Positions 1 through 6,045 of a stretch of DNA of 11,244 nucleotides are shown one piece after another (the first letter of the stretch is position 1; each line of letters starts with the position of its first letter). Both the position numbers and the translations under genes were made by a program. This stretch comes from Bacteriovoracaceae bacterium UBA2394 (GTDB lineage Bacteria > Bdellovibrionota > UBA2394), in contig DDSI01000258.1 in assembly GCA_002343335.1 (NCBI GenBank), positions 13,782-25,025 on the forward strand, written 5' to 3'. The notes under the pieces are model-generated. The model searched no databases, was not told the DNA's origin, and saw nothing but the letters and a program-made list of their open reading frames with translations.

Positions 1-2
1 TG

Positions 3-1178
3 ATCACCGTGCCCGCCTACTTCAGCGACGGCCAGCGGCAAGCGACGAAGGATGCGGGAACCATCGCAGGCCTTGAAGTTCTTCGAATTGTGAATGAGCC
101 TACAGCCGCTGCGCTCGCCTTCGGATTTAAGAAGCGCATGAATAAGAAAATTGCCGTCTATGATTTAGGCGGAGGTACGTTCGATATTTCCATTCTTGAA
201 ATTACGCAGGACGCTTTCGAGGTGCTAGCGACTGCAGGAAACACCTATCTCGGTGGCGAGGATTTTGATGACCGAGTGATTCAGCACATTGCCGGAATTT
301 TTCAAAAAGAACAGGGATTCGATCTCAAGTCAGAGAAGATGGCACTGCAACGATTGAAGGATGCCTCCGAGGCAGCCAAGTGCCAGCTCTCGACGTTGCT
401 TGAAACGGAAATCAACCTTCCCTTTGTGGCGACGATGAATGGTGAGTCGAAACATCTCCGAACCGTTTTGCATCGCCTCGATTTGGAGCGCCTGACGGAA
501 GATCTTATCGAAGAGACCATCAAAATTTGTAATGATGCGATTGAAATGGCTGGTTTGAAAACGTCCGACATTGACGATGTCATTTTAGTTGGCGGAATGA
601 CCCGGATGCCGAAGGTTCAAGAGAAAGTAAAAGAGTTTTTTGGCAAAGTACCAGCGAAGAATGTTCATCCTGATGAAGCGGTAGCCATTGGCGCTGCCAT
701 TTTGGGTAGCACGCTCATGGCAGAAACGTCTCAACCCCTCCTCTTACTCGATGTGACGCCCTTCAACTTGGGAATTCGAACCGCGGGCGGGTTGTTTTCA
801 ACTCTCATTCCCAAAAATTCAACGATCCCCACGCAGGCGAGCCATATTTTTACCACGGTCTCCGACAACCAACGCGCCGTGAAGATTCAAGTTTTACAGG
901 GCGATTCTCATTTGGCTTCTGAGAATGTGCTTTTAGGAGAGTTTTCGCTCACCGATATTCCGCCTGCAAAGGCCGGAGAGCCGGAAATCGAGGTAAGTTT
1001 TACGATTGATTCAAACGGAATCGTCCAAGCTTCGGCTCGGGACTTGAAAACGCAAAGAGAACAGTCCATTGTGGTCGAAGCCACCTCGGCGATGTCAGAT
1101 CGTGAAAAAGAAGAACTTGTCCAAAAGTATCAAGCCAACCGTGAAGGTCTCGCGGCCAAAGAAAGCAGCGGACTCTAA
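3..1178 (+). CDS. Hsp70-family chaperone (DnaK-like), 5' partial, no C-terminal lid
   Basis: ATP-dependent cytosolic chaperone of the Hsp70 family. The reading frame is open to the left edge, so the first roughly 140 residues of the ATPase domain are missing; the GTG at 9 is an internal Val codon, not a start. Hsp70 motifs appear in order: VPAYF (nt 9-23), NEPTAAALAFG (from nt 93), DLGGGTFD (nt 162-185), VGGMTRMP (around nt 585-611), and the hydrophobic linker LLLLDVTP (nt 738-761). The beta substrate-binding domain follows and ends near nt 1080. Only about 30 charged residues come after it, where DnaK normally has about 130 residues of helical lid and tail. The sequence is closer to DnaK than to HscA, and no iron-sulfur assembly genes are adjacent, so an HscA role is not supported. 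A DnaK paralogue with a specialised role is the likely reading. The frame is clean; the short C-terminus is not an obvious frameshift. Confidence 0.93.
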   Translation: MTVPAYFSDGQRQATKDAGTIAGLEVLRIVNEPTAAALAFGFKKRMNKKIAVYDLGGGTFDISILEITQDAFEVLATAGNTYLGGEDFDDRVIQHIAGIFQKEQGFDLKSEKMALQRLKDASEAAKCQLSTLLETEINLPFVATMNGESKHLRTVLHRLDLERLTEDLIEETIKICNDAIEMAGLKTSDIDDVILVGGMTRMPKVQEKVKEFFGKVPAKNVHPDEAVAIGAAILGSTLMAETSQPLLLLDVTPFNLGIRTAGGLFSTLIPKNSTIPTQASHIFTTVSDNQRAVKIQVLQGDSHLASENVLLGEFSLTDIPPAKAGEPEIEVSFTIDSNGIVQASARDLKTQREQSIVVEATSAMSDREKEELVQKYQANREGLAAKESSGL

Positions 1179-1827
1179 GCTCCCTTCTCTTTTACACGAA
1201 ACTCCGGATTATCTATTTTTGTCGAAGCCCTCGCACATGCACACCCTTCACTCTTCCACCAATGCGAGCGCGGCGTCGCTAGAAGGTTGGATAAAGAGCG
1301 AAATTCCAGATCAGAAAAAATTGGAAGAAGCCGGATTGCTTCATCGCCTAGACTTTGAAACCTCAGGTTTGATTCTTGCAGCGCGAAATTCGGTAGCCAT
1401 TAAGGCCGCCGAAGAAGCTCTGGGCGATTCACAGACCATGCAAAAATTTTATTTGGCAGTGATCGATGGAGTTCCTTCTCTATCTTCCGGAGGATTTTCT
1501 CTTCACTTTGAAAGCCGTTATCGGCGCTCCAAAAAAGCCTCCGTCTCCACGACAGGCGCTCCCAAAACGAGGGGGGAATGTCGGTGGAAAATCTTAGAGC
1601 GATGGGGAAAACGAACCCTGCTTCAAGTGGAGTTAATAGGACCTGGAAAAAGGCACCAAATTCGGGCCGGTTTAGCTCATTCCCGATGGCCGATTTCGGG
1701 AGACTCGCTTTACGGGGGAAAGGATTGGTCCGGCGGATTTGGCCTGCATTCTTGGCGAATTCATTGGGGAAATCTCACTGCGACCTGCCCTCCTCCTGAG
1801 CGGTGGAATGTCGCAATTCAGACTTGA
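1102..1827 (+). CDS. RluA-family RNA pseudouridine synthase
   Basis: Isomerises uridine to pseudouridine in rRNA or tRNA; the target base cannot be read from sequence. The RluA catalytic motif is clear as LLHRLDFETSGLILAA (around nt 1336-1383), whose Asp is the family's catalytic residue. Upstream is the usual opening block (YLFLSKPSHMHT). The C-terminal GKRHQIRAGLAHSRWPISGD block followed by LYGG matches the family's tGRtHQIR...GD..YG signature. There is no S4 domain, only a Lys-rich N-terminal tail. The start is uncertain: no ATG precedes the domain. Options are TTG at 1069 (AAAGAGA 8 nt upstream), GTG at 1102 (used here) and GTG at 1141. All lie inside the Hsp70 gene in another frame, giving an overlap of 110, 77 or 38 bp. 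Family call is firm, start is not. Confidence 0.85.
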   Translation: MKKKNLSKSIKPTVKVSRPKKAADSKLPSLLHETPDYLFLSKPSHMHTLHSSTNASAASLEGWIKSEIPDQKKLEEAGLLHRLDFETSGLILAARNSVAIKAAEEALGDSQTMQKFYLAVIDGVPSLSSGGFSLHFESRYRRSKKASVSTTGAPKTRGECRWKILERWGKRTLLQVELIGPGKRHQIRAGLAHSRWPISGDSLYGGKDWSGGFGLHSWRIHWGNLTATCPPPERWNVAIQT

Positions 1828-1957
1828 AATTGCAACGGCTGCTCATTACTAAAGTACTGATTTTTCTTTCGATTTTCTCTTGAAAGCGCCCGCCGCCCAC
1901 TGGCATGGCCATTGCATTTAAAAGAGAGAAGTGTGTCCTTTTGAAAGGTGTGAATGA
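1828..1957. other. Intergenic gap between the rluA-like gene and the coiled-coil gene
   Basis: 130 bp without a convincing gene. A 6-bp inverted repeat (GCAATT 1813-1818 and AATTGC 1828-1833) spans the stop codon of the upstream gene. A T-rich run follows at about 1859-1880, but the hairpin in front of it is too weak to call a terminator. An 8-bp palindrome ATGGCCAT sits at 1905-1912. No promoter with both elements was found. GAAAGG at 1943-1948 is the ribosome binding site of the next gene. Confidence 0.4.
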
Positions 1958-2719
1958 ATGAGCGTGCTTAAAGTCTTTTTGATTTCCTTTATTTTGTTGG
2001 TCTCCAATTCGGCGCAGCGCCTCCACGCTATAGGCCCCCTGGAAAAATGCATGGCGGAAGTTCTAAAGACGACGCATGCGAGCCAGAATGGCGATTTTTC
2101 TTCGATCGCGGTGGAAAAAGCCAAGAGCGATCTAAGGAACTATCGAACGGCACTTCGGCAGGCGGAAGTTCTGAAGCGCAAGGTACAAGCAGCACTCTTT
2201 GAGCACAATGAGTTGACGCCAGAAGACCGAGAAGAACCCAATGAATCGCTTCTCGCTCTTCGGCAACAGCAAAACAGAATGAATCAAAGCATCGCTCAAC
2301 AACAAGCTCGATGGAAATCCCTGCATCAGAAAACTCTCACCGATCTCACCACTGCCAAGGCTCGGCAAAAGCAACTCGAAGAAGAATATAGGAACTGGTT
2401 TAGCGGTTTGCAGGCAGAATTTGCAGATCTCAAGCAATCCATCGATGGACAAGAAGAAGATTTAGTAAAAAAAGCAAAGGCCTTTAATTTTTATATCACC
2501 AACTTTCATGATCCTAGGACCAAGGCCCCTAACGACTTTAGGTCTCGGTCAGCTGCATCCTATCTAAATTATCCAATCGAACTTGCCCTCACGAACTCAA
2601 AGTATGGGAATGAAATTCTCAGAAAACTTTCTGAGGCAAAATTAGCCGAAAGGGAAGCAAAGCAAATCTTAAGAGTCATTCCTGAGGCCTTTCAAATAGT
2701 AGATAGCAGGCTCAATTGA
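1958..2719 (+). CDS. Exported coiled-coil protein of unknown function
   Basis: Not a family I recognise. The 253-residue product begins with a signal peptide: a short N-region with one Lys, a hydrophobic core (FLISFILLVS), and a plausible signal peptidase I site after RLHA near residue 24. No lipobox Cys is present, so a soluble periplasmic or secreted protein is expected. Residues about 50-160 are rich in Ala, Gln, Glu, Lys and Arg with long helical character and heptad-like spacing, indicating a coiled coil. Residues about 170-215 (aromatic-rich, FNFYITNFHD and SYLNYPIEL) look more globular, then a final helix. The ATG at 1958 is preceded by GAAAGG at a spacing of about 9 nt. An overlapping ATG at 1954 opens only a five-codon frame. 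The next gene starts 15 bp after the stop, so the two may be co-transcribed. Confidence 0.75.
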   Translation: MSVLKVFLISFILLVSNSAQRLHAIGPLEKCMAEVLKTTHASQNGDFSSIAVEKAKSDLRNYRTALRQAEVLKRKVQAALFEHNELTPEDREEPNESLLALRQQQNRMNQSIAQQQARWKSLHQKTLTDLTTAKARQKQLEEEYRNWFSGLQAEFADLKQSIDGQEEDLVKKAKAFNFYITNFHDPRTKAPNDFRSRSAASYLNYPIELALTNSKYGNEILRKLSEAKLAEREAKQILRVIPEAFQIVDSRLN

Positions 2720-2733
2720 GAATAGACTGCGGG

Positions 2734-2749
2734 GGTGAATTTTTTCACC
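2734..2749 (+). promoter_or_regulatory. Hairpin enclosing the hydrolase start codon
   Basis: A perfect 6-bp inverted repeat (GGTGAA at 2734-2739, TTCACC at 2744-2749) with a TTTT loop, plus a possible G-U pair outside. The GTG start codon at 2735-2737 lies within the left arm, so the structure could limit ribosome access. The pairing is seen; the regulatory role is inferred. Confidence 0.3.
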
Positions 2750-3553
2750 TGGCGACCGCGCTTCGTTTCATTTTCCAAGCCCACGCAAGCCGACATTTTA
2801 TATTCTTGCGCCTCGGGAATGCGGTTGGATCTTTATCTGCCCTGTAGGCCTCCTCCCTATGTTCCTCTTTTACTTATTCATGGGGGCGGGTGGGCATCGC
2901 GCCTTAAAGAGGATATGCACGTCATCGCAAAGTTTCTCCAAGAGGCGGGTATGGCCGTCGTTAATATTAGCTATCGGTTAGCCCCTGATCCTATTTATCC
3001 GGCTCAAATCGAGGATTGTTTGGAAGCCCTCGATTGGATTCGAAATCATGCGTCTAAGTATAACCTTGATATCGAGCGCATCGGAGCGATGGGCTACTCT
3101 GCGGGCGCGCATTTGGCCGCCTTCGTCGCCCTTCTTCAAACTCCAGCGCAACGACAACGCGCCGGGCTCACGGCTCCCTGGGTAAAAAAGAGTTACCCCG
3201 CAATTAAGGCAGTGGTTGCTGGAGGAGCGCCACTCGATTTAACCGTCTATCGACGCTCCCCCATTGTTCGGCGTTTTTTAGGCCGAACGTATCAAGAGGA
3301 TCCTAAGCTTTATGAAAGAGCCTCCCCCATTTTTTATATCACTCCAAACTCGCCTCCGTTTTTCTTGTACCACGGCAAAAGAGATCAGCTCGTTGAGATC
3401 GAGCAAATGTATAAAATGGAGACTGCTTTGAAATCAGCGGGAATCGCGGTGGAAACGCACGAGTCGCGGCACGGCCATGTGGCAAGCTTTGTGTTTAATC
3501 GAAAGGCGATTCAGCAATCGATCGACTTTTTGAAACGCAAACTTCGAGTTTAA
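2735..3553 (+). CDS. Alpha/beta hydrolase, HSL-like esterase family
   Basis: Probable carboxylesterase or lipase-type hydrolase of the alpha/beta fold; substrate unknown. The HGGGW motif at residues 49-53 is the oxyanion-hole signature of hormone-sensitive-lipase-like enzymes. The nucleophile is Ser122 in GYSAG (120-124). The remaining triad is most likely Asp217 (HGKRDQLV) and His248 (RHGHVASF). SYRLAP at 79-84 and YPAQIEDC are also typical of this group. At 272 residues it is of normal length for a compact member. No signal peptide or membrane segment is visible, so it is likely cytosolic. The GTG at 2735 is the best start: the next Met codon (residue 29) would remove the first strand. The purine-rich run before it sits too close to be a good ribosome binding site, and the start lies in a hairpin. 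It follows the coiled-coil gene by 15 bp and is convergent with EF-P. Confidence 0.88.
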   Translation: MNFFTWRPRFVSFSKPTQADILYSCASGMRLDLYLPCRPPPYVPLLLIHGGGWASRLKEDMHVIAKFLQEAGMAVVNISYRLAPDPIYPAQIEDCLEALDWIRNHASKYNLDIERIGAMGYSAGAHLAAFVALLQTPAQRQRAGLTAPWVKKSYPAIKAVVAGGAPLDLTVYRRSPIVRRFLGRTYQEDPKLYERASPIFYITPNSPPFFLYHGKRDQLVEIEQMYKMETALKSAGIAVETHESRHGHVASFVFNRKAIQQSIDFLKRKLRV

Positions 3554-3566
3554 GCGAGCACATCTA

Positions 3567-3579
3567 GCGCCTTAGGCGC
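3567..3579. terminator. GC-rich hairpin between convergent hydrolase and EF-P genes
   Basis: GCGCC (3567-3571), loop TTA, GGCGC (3575-3579): a perfect 5-bp GC stem located between and partly overlapping the ends of two convergent genes, reaching the EF-P stop codon. The position suggests a shared bidirectional terminator, but neither strand has a T-run after it, so intrinsic termination is doubtful. Confidence 0.3.
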
Positions 3580-4132
3580 GGCTCATATACTCCCCGGTTT
3601 CGGTGCTCACAATGATGGACTCACCTTCACTAATGAAAGCTGGAACGCCGACGCTGATCCCCGTCTCGAGCGTGGCAGGCTTTAATACATTCGTGGCCGT
3701 CGCGTTTCGAATCCCGGGCTCCGTAGCGGTAACCTTCAAAGTGACACGAGGAGGAAGCTCAATGGAAACAGGTTTCCCCTCGATGAATGAAACATTTACT
3801 TTCATATTGGCGAGCAAGTACCCCGCCTGATTTCCTACCAATTCAGCCGTAAGATAGGTCTGCTCATAGTTTTCCGTATTCATGAACACGAAAGAATCCC
3901 CCTCCTGATAGAGGTATTCCATATTGATAAAATCCACGTTCAATTTTTCAACGGTATCGTCGGCTCGAAAACGATGATTGATATTCGCGTTATTCGAGAC
4001 GTCCTTCATTTCGACCTGCATCATGGCCCGTAAGTTGCCCGGGGTATGGTGAGTGGAGGAAACCACACGCACAATTCGGTCTTTAAATCGTAAAACGTAA
4101 CCCTTTCGAATGTCTGTCGCCTTAATGTTCAT
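3572..4132 (-). CDS. efp: Translation elongation factor P
   Basis: Binds the ribosome between the P and E sites and rescues it at polyproline stretches. The 186-residue product has the full three-domain layout: N-terminal KOW-like domain (1-65), central OB domain (about 66-128, with MEYLYQEGDSFVFMNTENYE), and the C-terminal OB domain carrying the EF-P signature KPATLETGISVGVPAFISEG and ending GEYMSRA. The tip loop that reaches the peptidyl-transferase centre reads TPGNLRA, placing Asn33 where E. coli EF-P has the beta-lysylated Lys34 (PGKGQA). The Lys- or Arg-modifying systems EpmAB and EarP would therefore have no target here, and none is encoded in the window. The start has little Shine-Dalgarno similarity. 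A candidate promoter lies just upstream, in the 105-bp space shared with the divergent gatC. It is the only leftward gene seen. Identity is firm. Confidence 0.97.
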   Translation of the reverse strand: MNIKATDIRKGYVLRFKDRIVRVVSSTHHTPGNLRAMMQVEMKDVSNNANINHRFRADDTVEKLNVDFINMEYLYQEGDSFVFMNTENYEQTYLTAELVGNQAGYLLANMKVNVSFIEGKPVSIELPPRVTLKVTATEPGIRNATATNVLKPATLETGISVGVPAFISEGESIIVSTETGEYMSRA

Positions 4133-4237
4133 GCCCGTCGAAGATTGCCAGCCAACCTCGTTCTGTCAACATCGGGAAACCAATTTTGGGGTCTTCAGCT
4201 TGATTCCTGACGGATATTGCACGAGTCTTAAAGCCTC
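4133..4237. other. Divergent intergenic region efp / gatC
   Basis: 105 bp that must hold the start signals for both directions. The leftward promoter candidate is described separately. For gatC, TTGATT at 4200-4205 resembles a -35, but no good -10 lies 16-18 bp downstream; TCTTAA at 4226-4231 is 20 bp away. No clear Shine-Dalgarno precedes the gatC ATG. Confidence 0.35.
4141..4169 (-). promoter_or_regulatory. Candidate sigma-70 promoter of efp
   Basis: On the minus strand, a perfect -35 TTGACA (4164-4169) is followed after 17 bp by a weak -10 AATCTT (4141-4146). Transcription would begin only a few bases before the efp ATG at 4132, giving an almost leaderless mRNA, which fits the poor ribosome binding site. 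The -35 and spacing are good; the -10 matches only three of six bases. Confidence 0.4.
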
Positions 4238-4594
4238 ATGTCGTTCTCTGTCGATAAGGTTGCCGAACTTGCTTATTTGAAACTCTCCGCGGAGGAAAAA
4301 TCCGCCTTCCAAACACAATTTGAACAGATCTTAAAATATGTGGGTCAACTTCAGGCTATTCCCATGACGGAAACGGAAGCCAAGGAGATGGGAGAATTTC
4401 ACATCAGTTCGGCATTTTATAAAGAACTCGGATTAGATCCTTCAGCGACATTGCGCGGAGACGAAGATTCGGAGTCTACCGATATTCGGGGCCTGAACCT
4501 GAAGAATGAAGAGGCACTTTCGAATGCACCTAAAACCGGTGGTATTCCCGGAGAATTGCTATTCGAAGTTCCTTCGATCATTGAAAGAGATTGA
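4238..4594 (+). CDS. gatC: Asp-tRNA(Asn)/Glu-tRNA(Gln) amidotransferase subunit C
   Basis: Small subunit that wraps around GatA and stabilises its complex with GatB. The 118-residue product shows the GatC pattern: VDKVAELAYLKLSAEEKSAFQTQFEQIL at the N-terminus, a central block with LRGDED in place of the usual LReD, then NEEALSNAP and a C-terminal FEVPSII. It is about 20 residues longer than the usual 95-100; the extra length sits in the linker (around GEFHISSAFYKELGLDPS) and just before the FEVPSI end. The ATG at 4238 has no obvious ribosome binding site, but the conserved N-terminal helix starts right after it. It is the first gene of a tight operon, with gatA starting 2 nt after its stop. 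The neighbouring gatA and gatB confirm the identity. Confidence 0.93.
   Translation: MSFSVDKVAELAYLKLSAEEKSAFQTQFEQILKYVGQLQAIPMTETEAKEMGEFHISSAFYKELGLDPSATLRGDEDSESTDIRGLNLKNEEALSNAPKTGGIPGELLFEVPSIIERD
4583..4590 (+). promoter_or_regulatory. Ribosome binding site that sets the gatA start
   Basis: GAAAGAGA, 6 nt before the ATG at 4597, at the very end of gatC. It supports the ATG over the in-frame TTG at 4591, which would sit directly on it. Confidence 0.5.
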
Positions 4595-4596
4595 AT

Positions 4597-6045
4597 ATGG
4601 GTCGACTTGCCACACTCAAAGAAGGTTTTAGATCCGGCAAAATTGGAGTCACCGAATACTACAAAGATTTTTTCTCACGCGTGCGGGTTCGAAATGAAAA
4701 ATTAAATGCGCTGCTCGAAATTTTTGAAAAGGATGCGCTGGAACGCGCGGTAAAATTTGATCAGTCGAAATCGACATTGGGAAACTTACCTCTCGGGGCA
4801 CTCCCCATCGCGATCAAAGATATGATTTCCATTCGAGGACAGGAGTTGAATGCCTCGAGCAAAATTCTAAAGGGTTATCGCGCTCCCCGATCCGCTACCG
4901 TGACCGAACGCTTGGAAAAAGATGGCGCGATTTTCGTGGGTAGAGCCAATTGCGACGAATTCGCGATGGGCTCCAGCAATGAAAACACATCATTCGGTCC
5001 TGTCAAAAATCCATGCGCTCTTGATCGCACGGCCGGTGGAAGTAGCGGCGGCTCAGCGGCCGCGGTAGCTGCGGAACTTTGCGTGGGCGCACTTGGAACC
5101 GATACCGGCGGCAGCATTCGTTTACCCGCAGCATTTTGTGGCATCACAGGATTGAAGCCGACCTACGGACGCGTGTCTCGCTCGGGCGCGATTGCTTTTG
5201 CGAGCTCTCTCGATCAGATCGGTCCGATGGCAGACGACGCTTTGGACTGCGCACACATTTTGCAATCCATCGCAGGACGCGATCCTCGCGATGCGACATC
5301 TATGCCGGTGAAAACAGAAAATTATATTGAGGCCTGCAAAAGTTTTTCACTAAAGGGCGTTAAAATTGGGCTGCCTAAAGAATATTTTCAAAAAGGTGGC
5401 GTTGATCCTGAAATTGAAAAGAACCTGCAATCTAATTTGAAGGTTCTTGAGAAAGAAGGCGCAATCATTCGTGAAGCAAGCATTCCTCACACGCCTTATG
5501 GAATCGCGGTCTATTACTTGGTAGCGACCGCTGAGGCCGCGTCGAACCTCGCGAGATATGATGGCATTCGCTACGGAAAACGTGTTGAGCAATTTAAGTC
5601 TCTGAAGGACTTGATCATGCAAACACGATCGGAAGGATTCGGCTCGGAAGTGAAACGCCGAATTATGCTTGGAACTTTCGCGCTCAGCTCCGGATACTAT
5701 GATGCCTATTATTCCAAAGCCCAATTTGTGCGCTCGAAACTTCAATCGGAATTTTTAAATGCTTTCAAAGAAGTGGACCTTCTATTCACTCCGGTTGCTC
5801 CGTCGACCGCGTTTAAGATTGGCGAGAAAGTAAATGATCCTCTTCAAATGTATTTGTCGGACATTTATACAGTGTCGATTAACTTGGCGGGAGTGCCTGC
5901 AATCGCCTTTCCGGTGGGCCATGATTCTCAAAATTTACCGATTGGAGGTCAATTCATTGCCCCTCCTTTCGCCGAAGCGAAGTTACTCGGAGCCGCGGCA
6001 GCTTTTGAAAGAGCTCAGCCCTTTCAACGAAGGTTGGCACTATGA
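4597..6045 (+). CDS. gatA: Asp-tRNA(Asn)/Glu-tRNA(Gln) amidotransferase subunit A
   Basis: Glutaminase subunit of GatCAB: an amidase-signature enzyme that releases ammonia from glutamine and channels it to GatB. The Ser-cisSer-Lys triad is intact, as Lys74 (in PIAIKD), Ser149 (in GGSSGGSAA) and Ser173 (in GTDTGGSIRLPA); the 75 and 24 residue spacings equal those of the family. Other conserved blocks are ANCDEFAMGSSNENTSFGP, GLKPTYGRVSRSG and SLDQIGPMA, and the C-terminal half has the GatA-type LFTPVAPSTAF and NLAGVPAIAFPVG. The 482-residue length is normal. The ATG at 4597 is chosen because a ribosome binding site lies 6 nt before it and it follows the gatC stop by 2 nt. Its end overlaps gatB as ATGA, pointing to translational coupling. 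Identity is firm. Confidence 0.98.
   Translation: MGRLATLKEGFRSGKIGVTEYYKDFFSRVRVRNEKLNALLEIFEKDALERAVKFDQSKSTLGNLPLGALPIAIKDMISIRGQELNASSKILKGYRAPRSATVTERLEKDGAIFVGRANCDEFAMGSSNENTSFGPVKNPCALDRTAGGSSGGSAAAVAAELCVGALGTDTGGSIRLPAAFCGITGLKPTYGRVSRSGAIAFASSLDQIGPMADDALDCAHILQSIAGRDPRDATSMPVKTENYIEACKSFSLKGVKIGLPKEYFQKGGVDPEIEKNLQSNLKVLEKEGAIIREASIPHTPYGIAVYYLVATAEAASNLARYDGIRYGKRVEQFKSLKDLIMQTRSEGFGSEVKRRIMLGTFALSSGYYDAYYSKAQFVRSKLQSEFLNAFKEVDLLFTPVAPSTAFKIGEKVNDPLQMYLSDIYTVSINLAGVPAIAFPVGHDSQNLPIGGQFIAPPFAEAKLLGAAAAFERAQPFQRRLAL

Noticed and set aside
302..583. Minus-strand open frames inside the Hsp70, gatA, gatB, protease and ilvE genes
   Set aside because: They lie antisense to well-conserved coding regions, show no recognisable domains and have no upstream signals.
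1836..1880. Intrinsic terminator after the pseudouridine synthase gene
   Set aside because: The T-rich run is there, but the hairpin before it is only about four A/T-rich pairs.
1954..1971. Five-codon frame from ATG 1954 before the coiled-coil gene
   Set aside because: It overlaps the true start by chance of the ATGAATGA sequence; too short to support as a gene.
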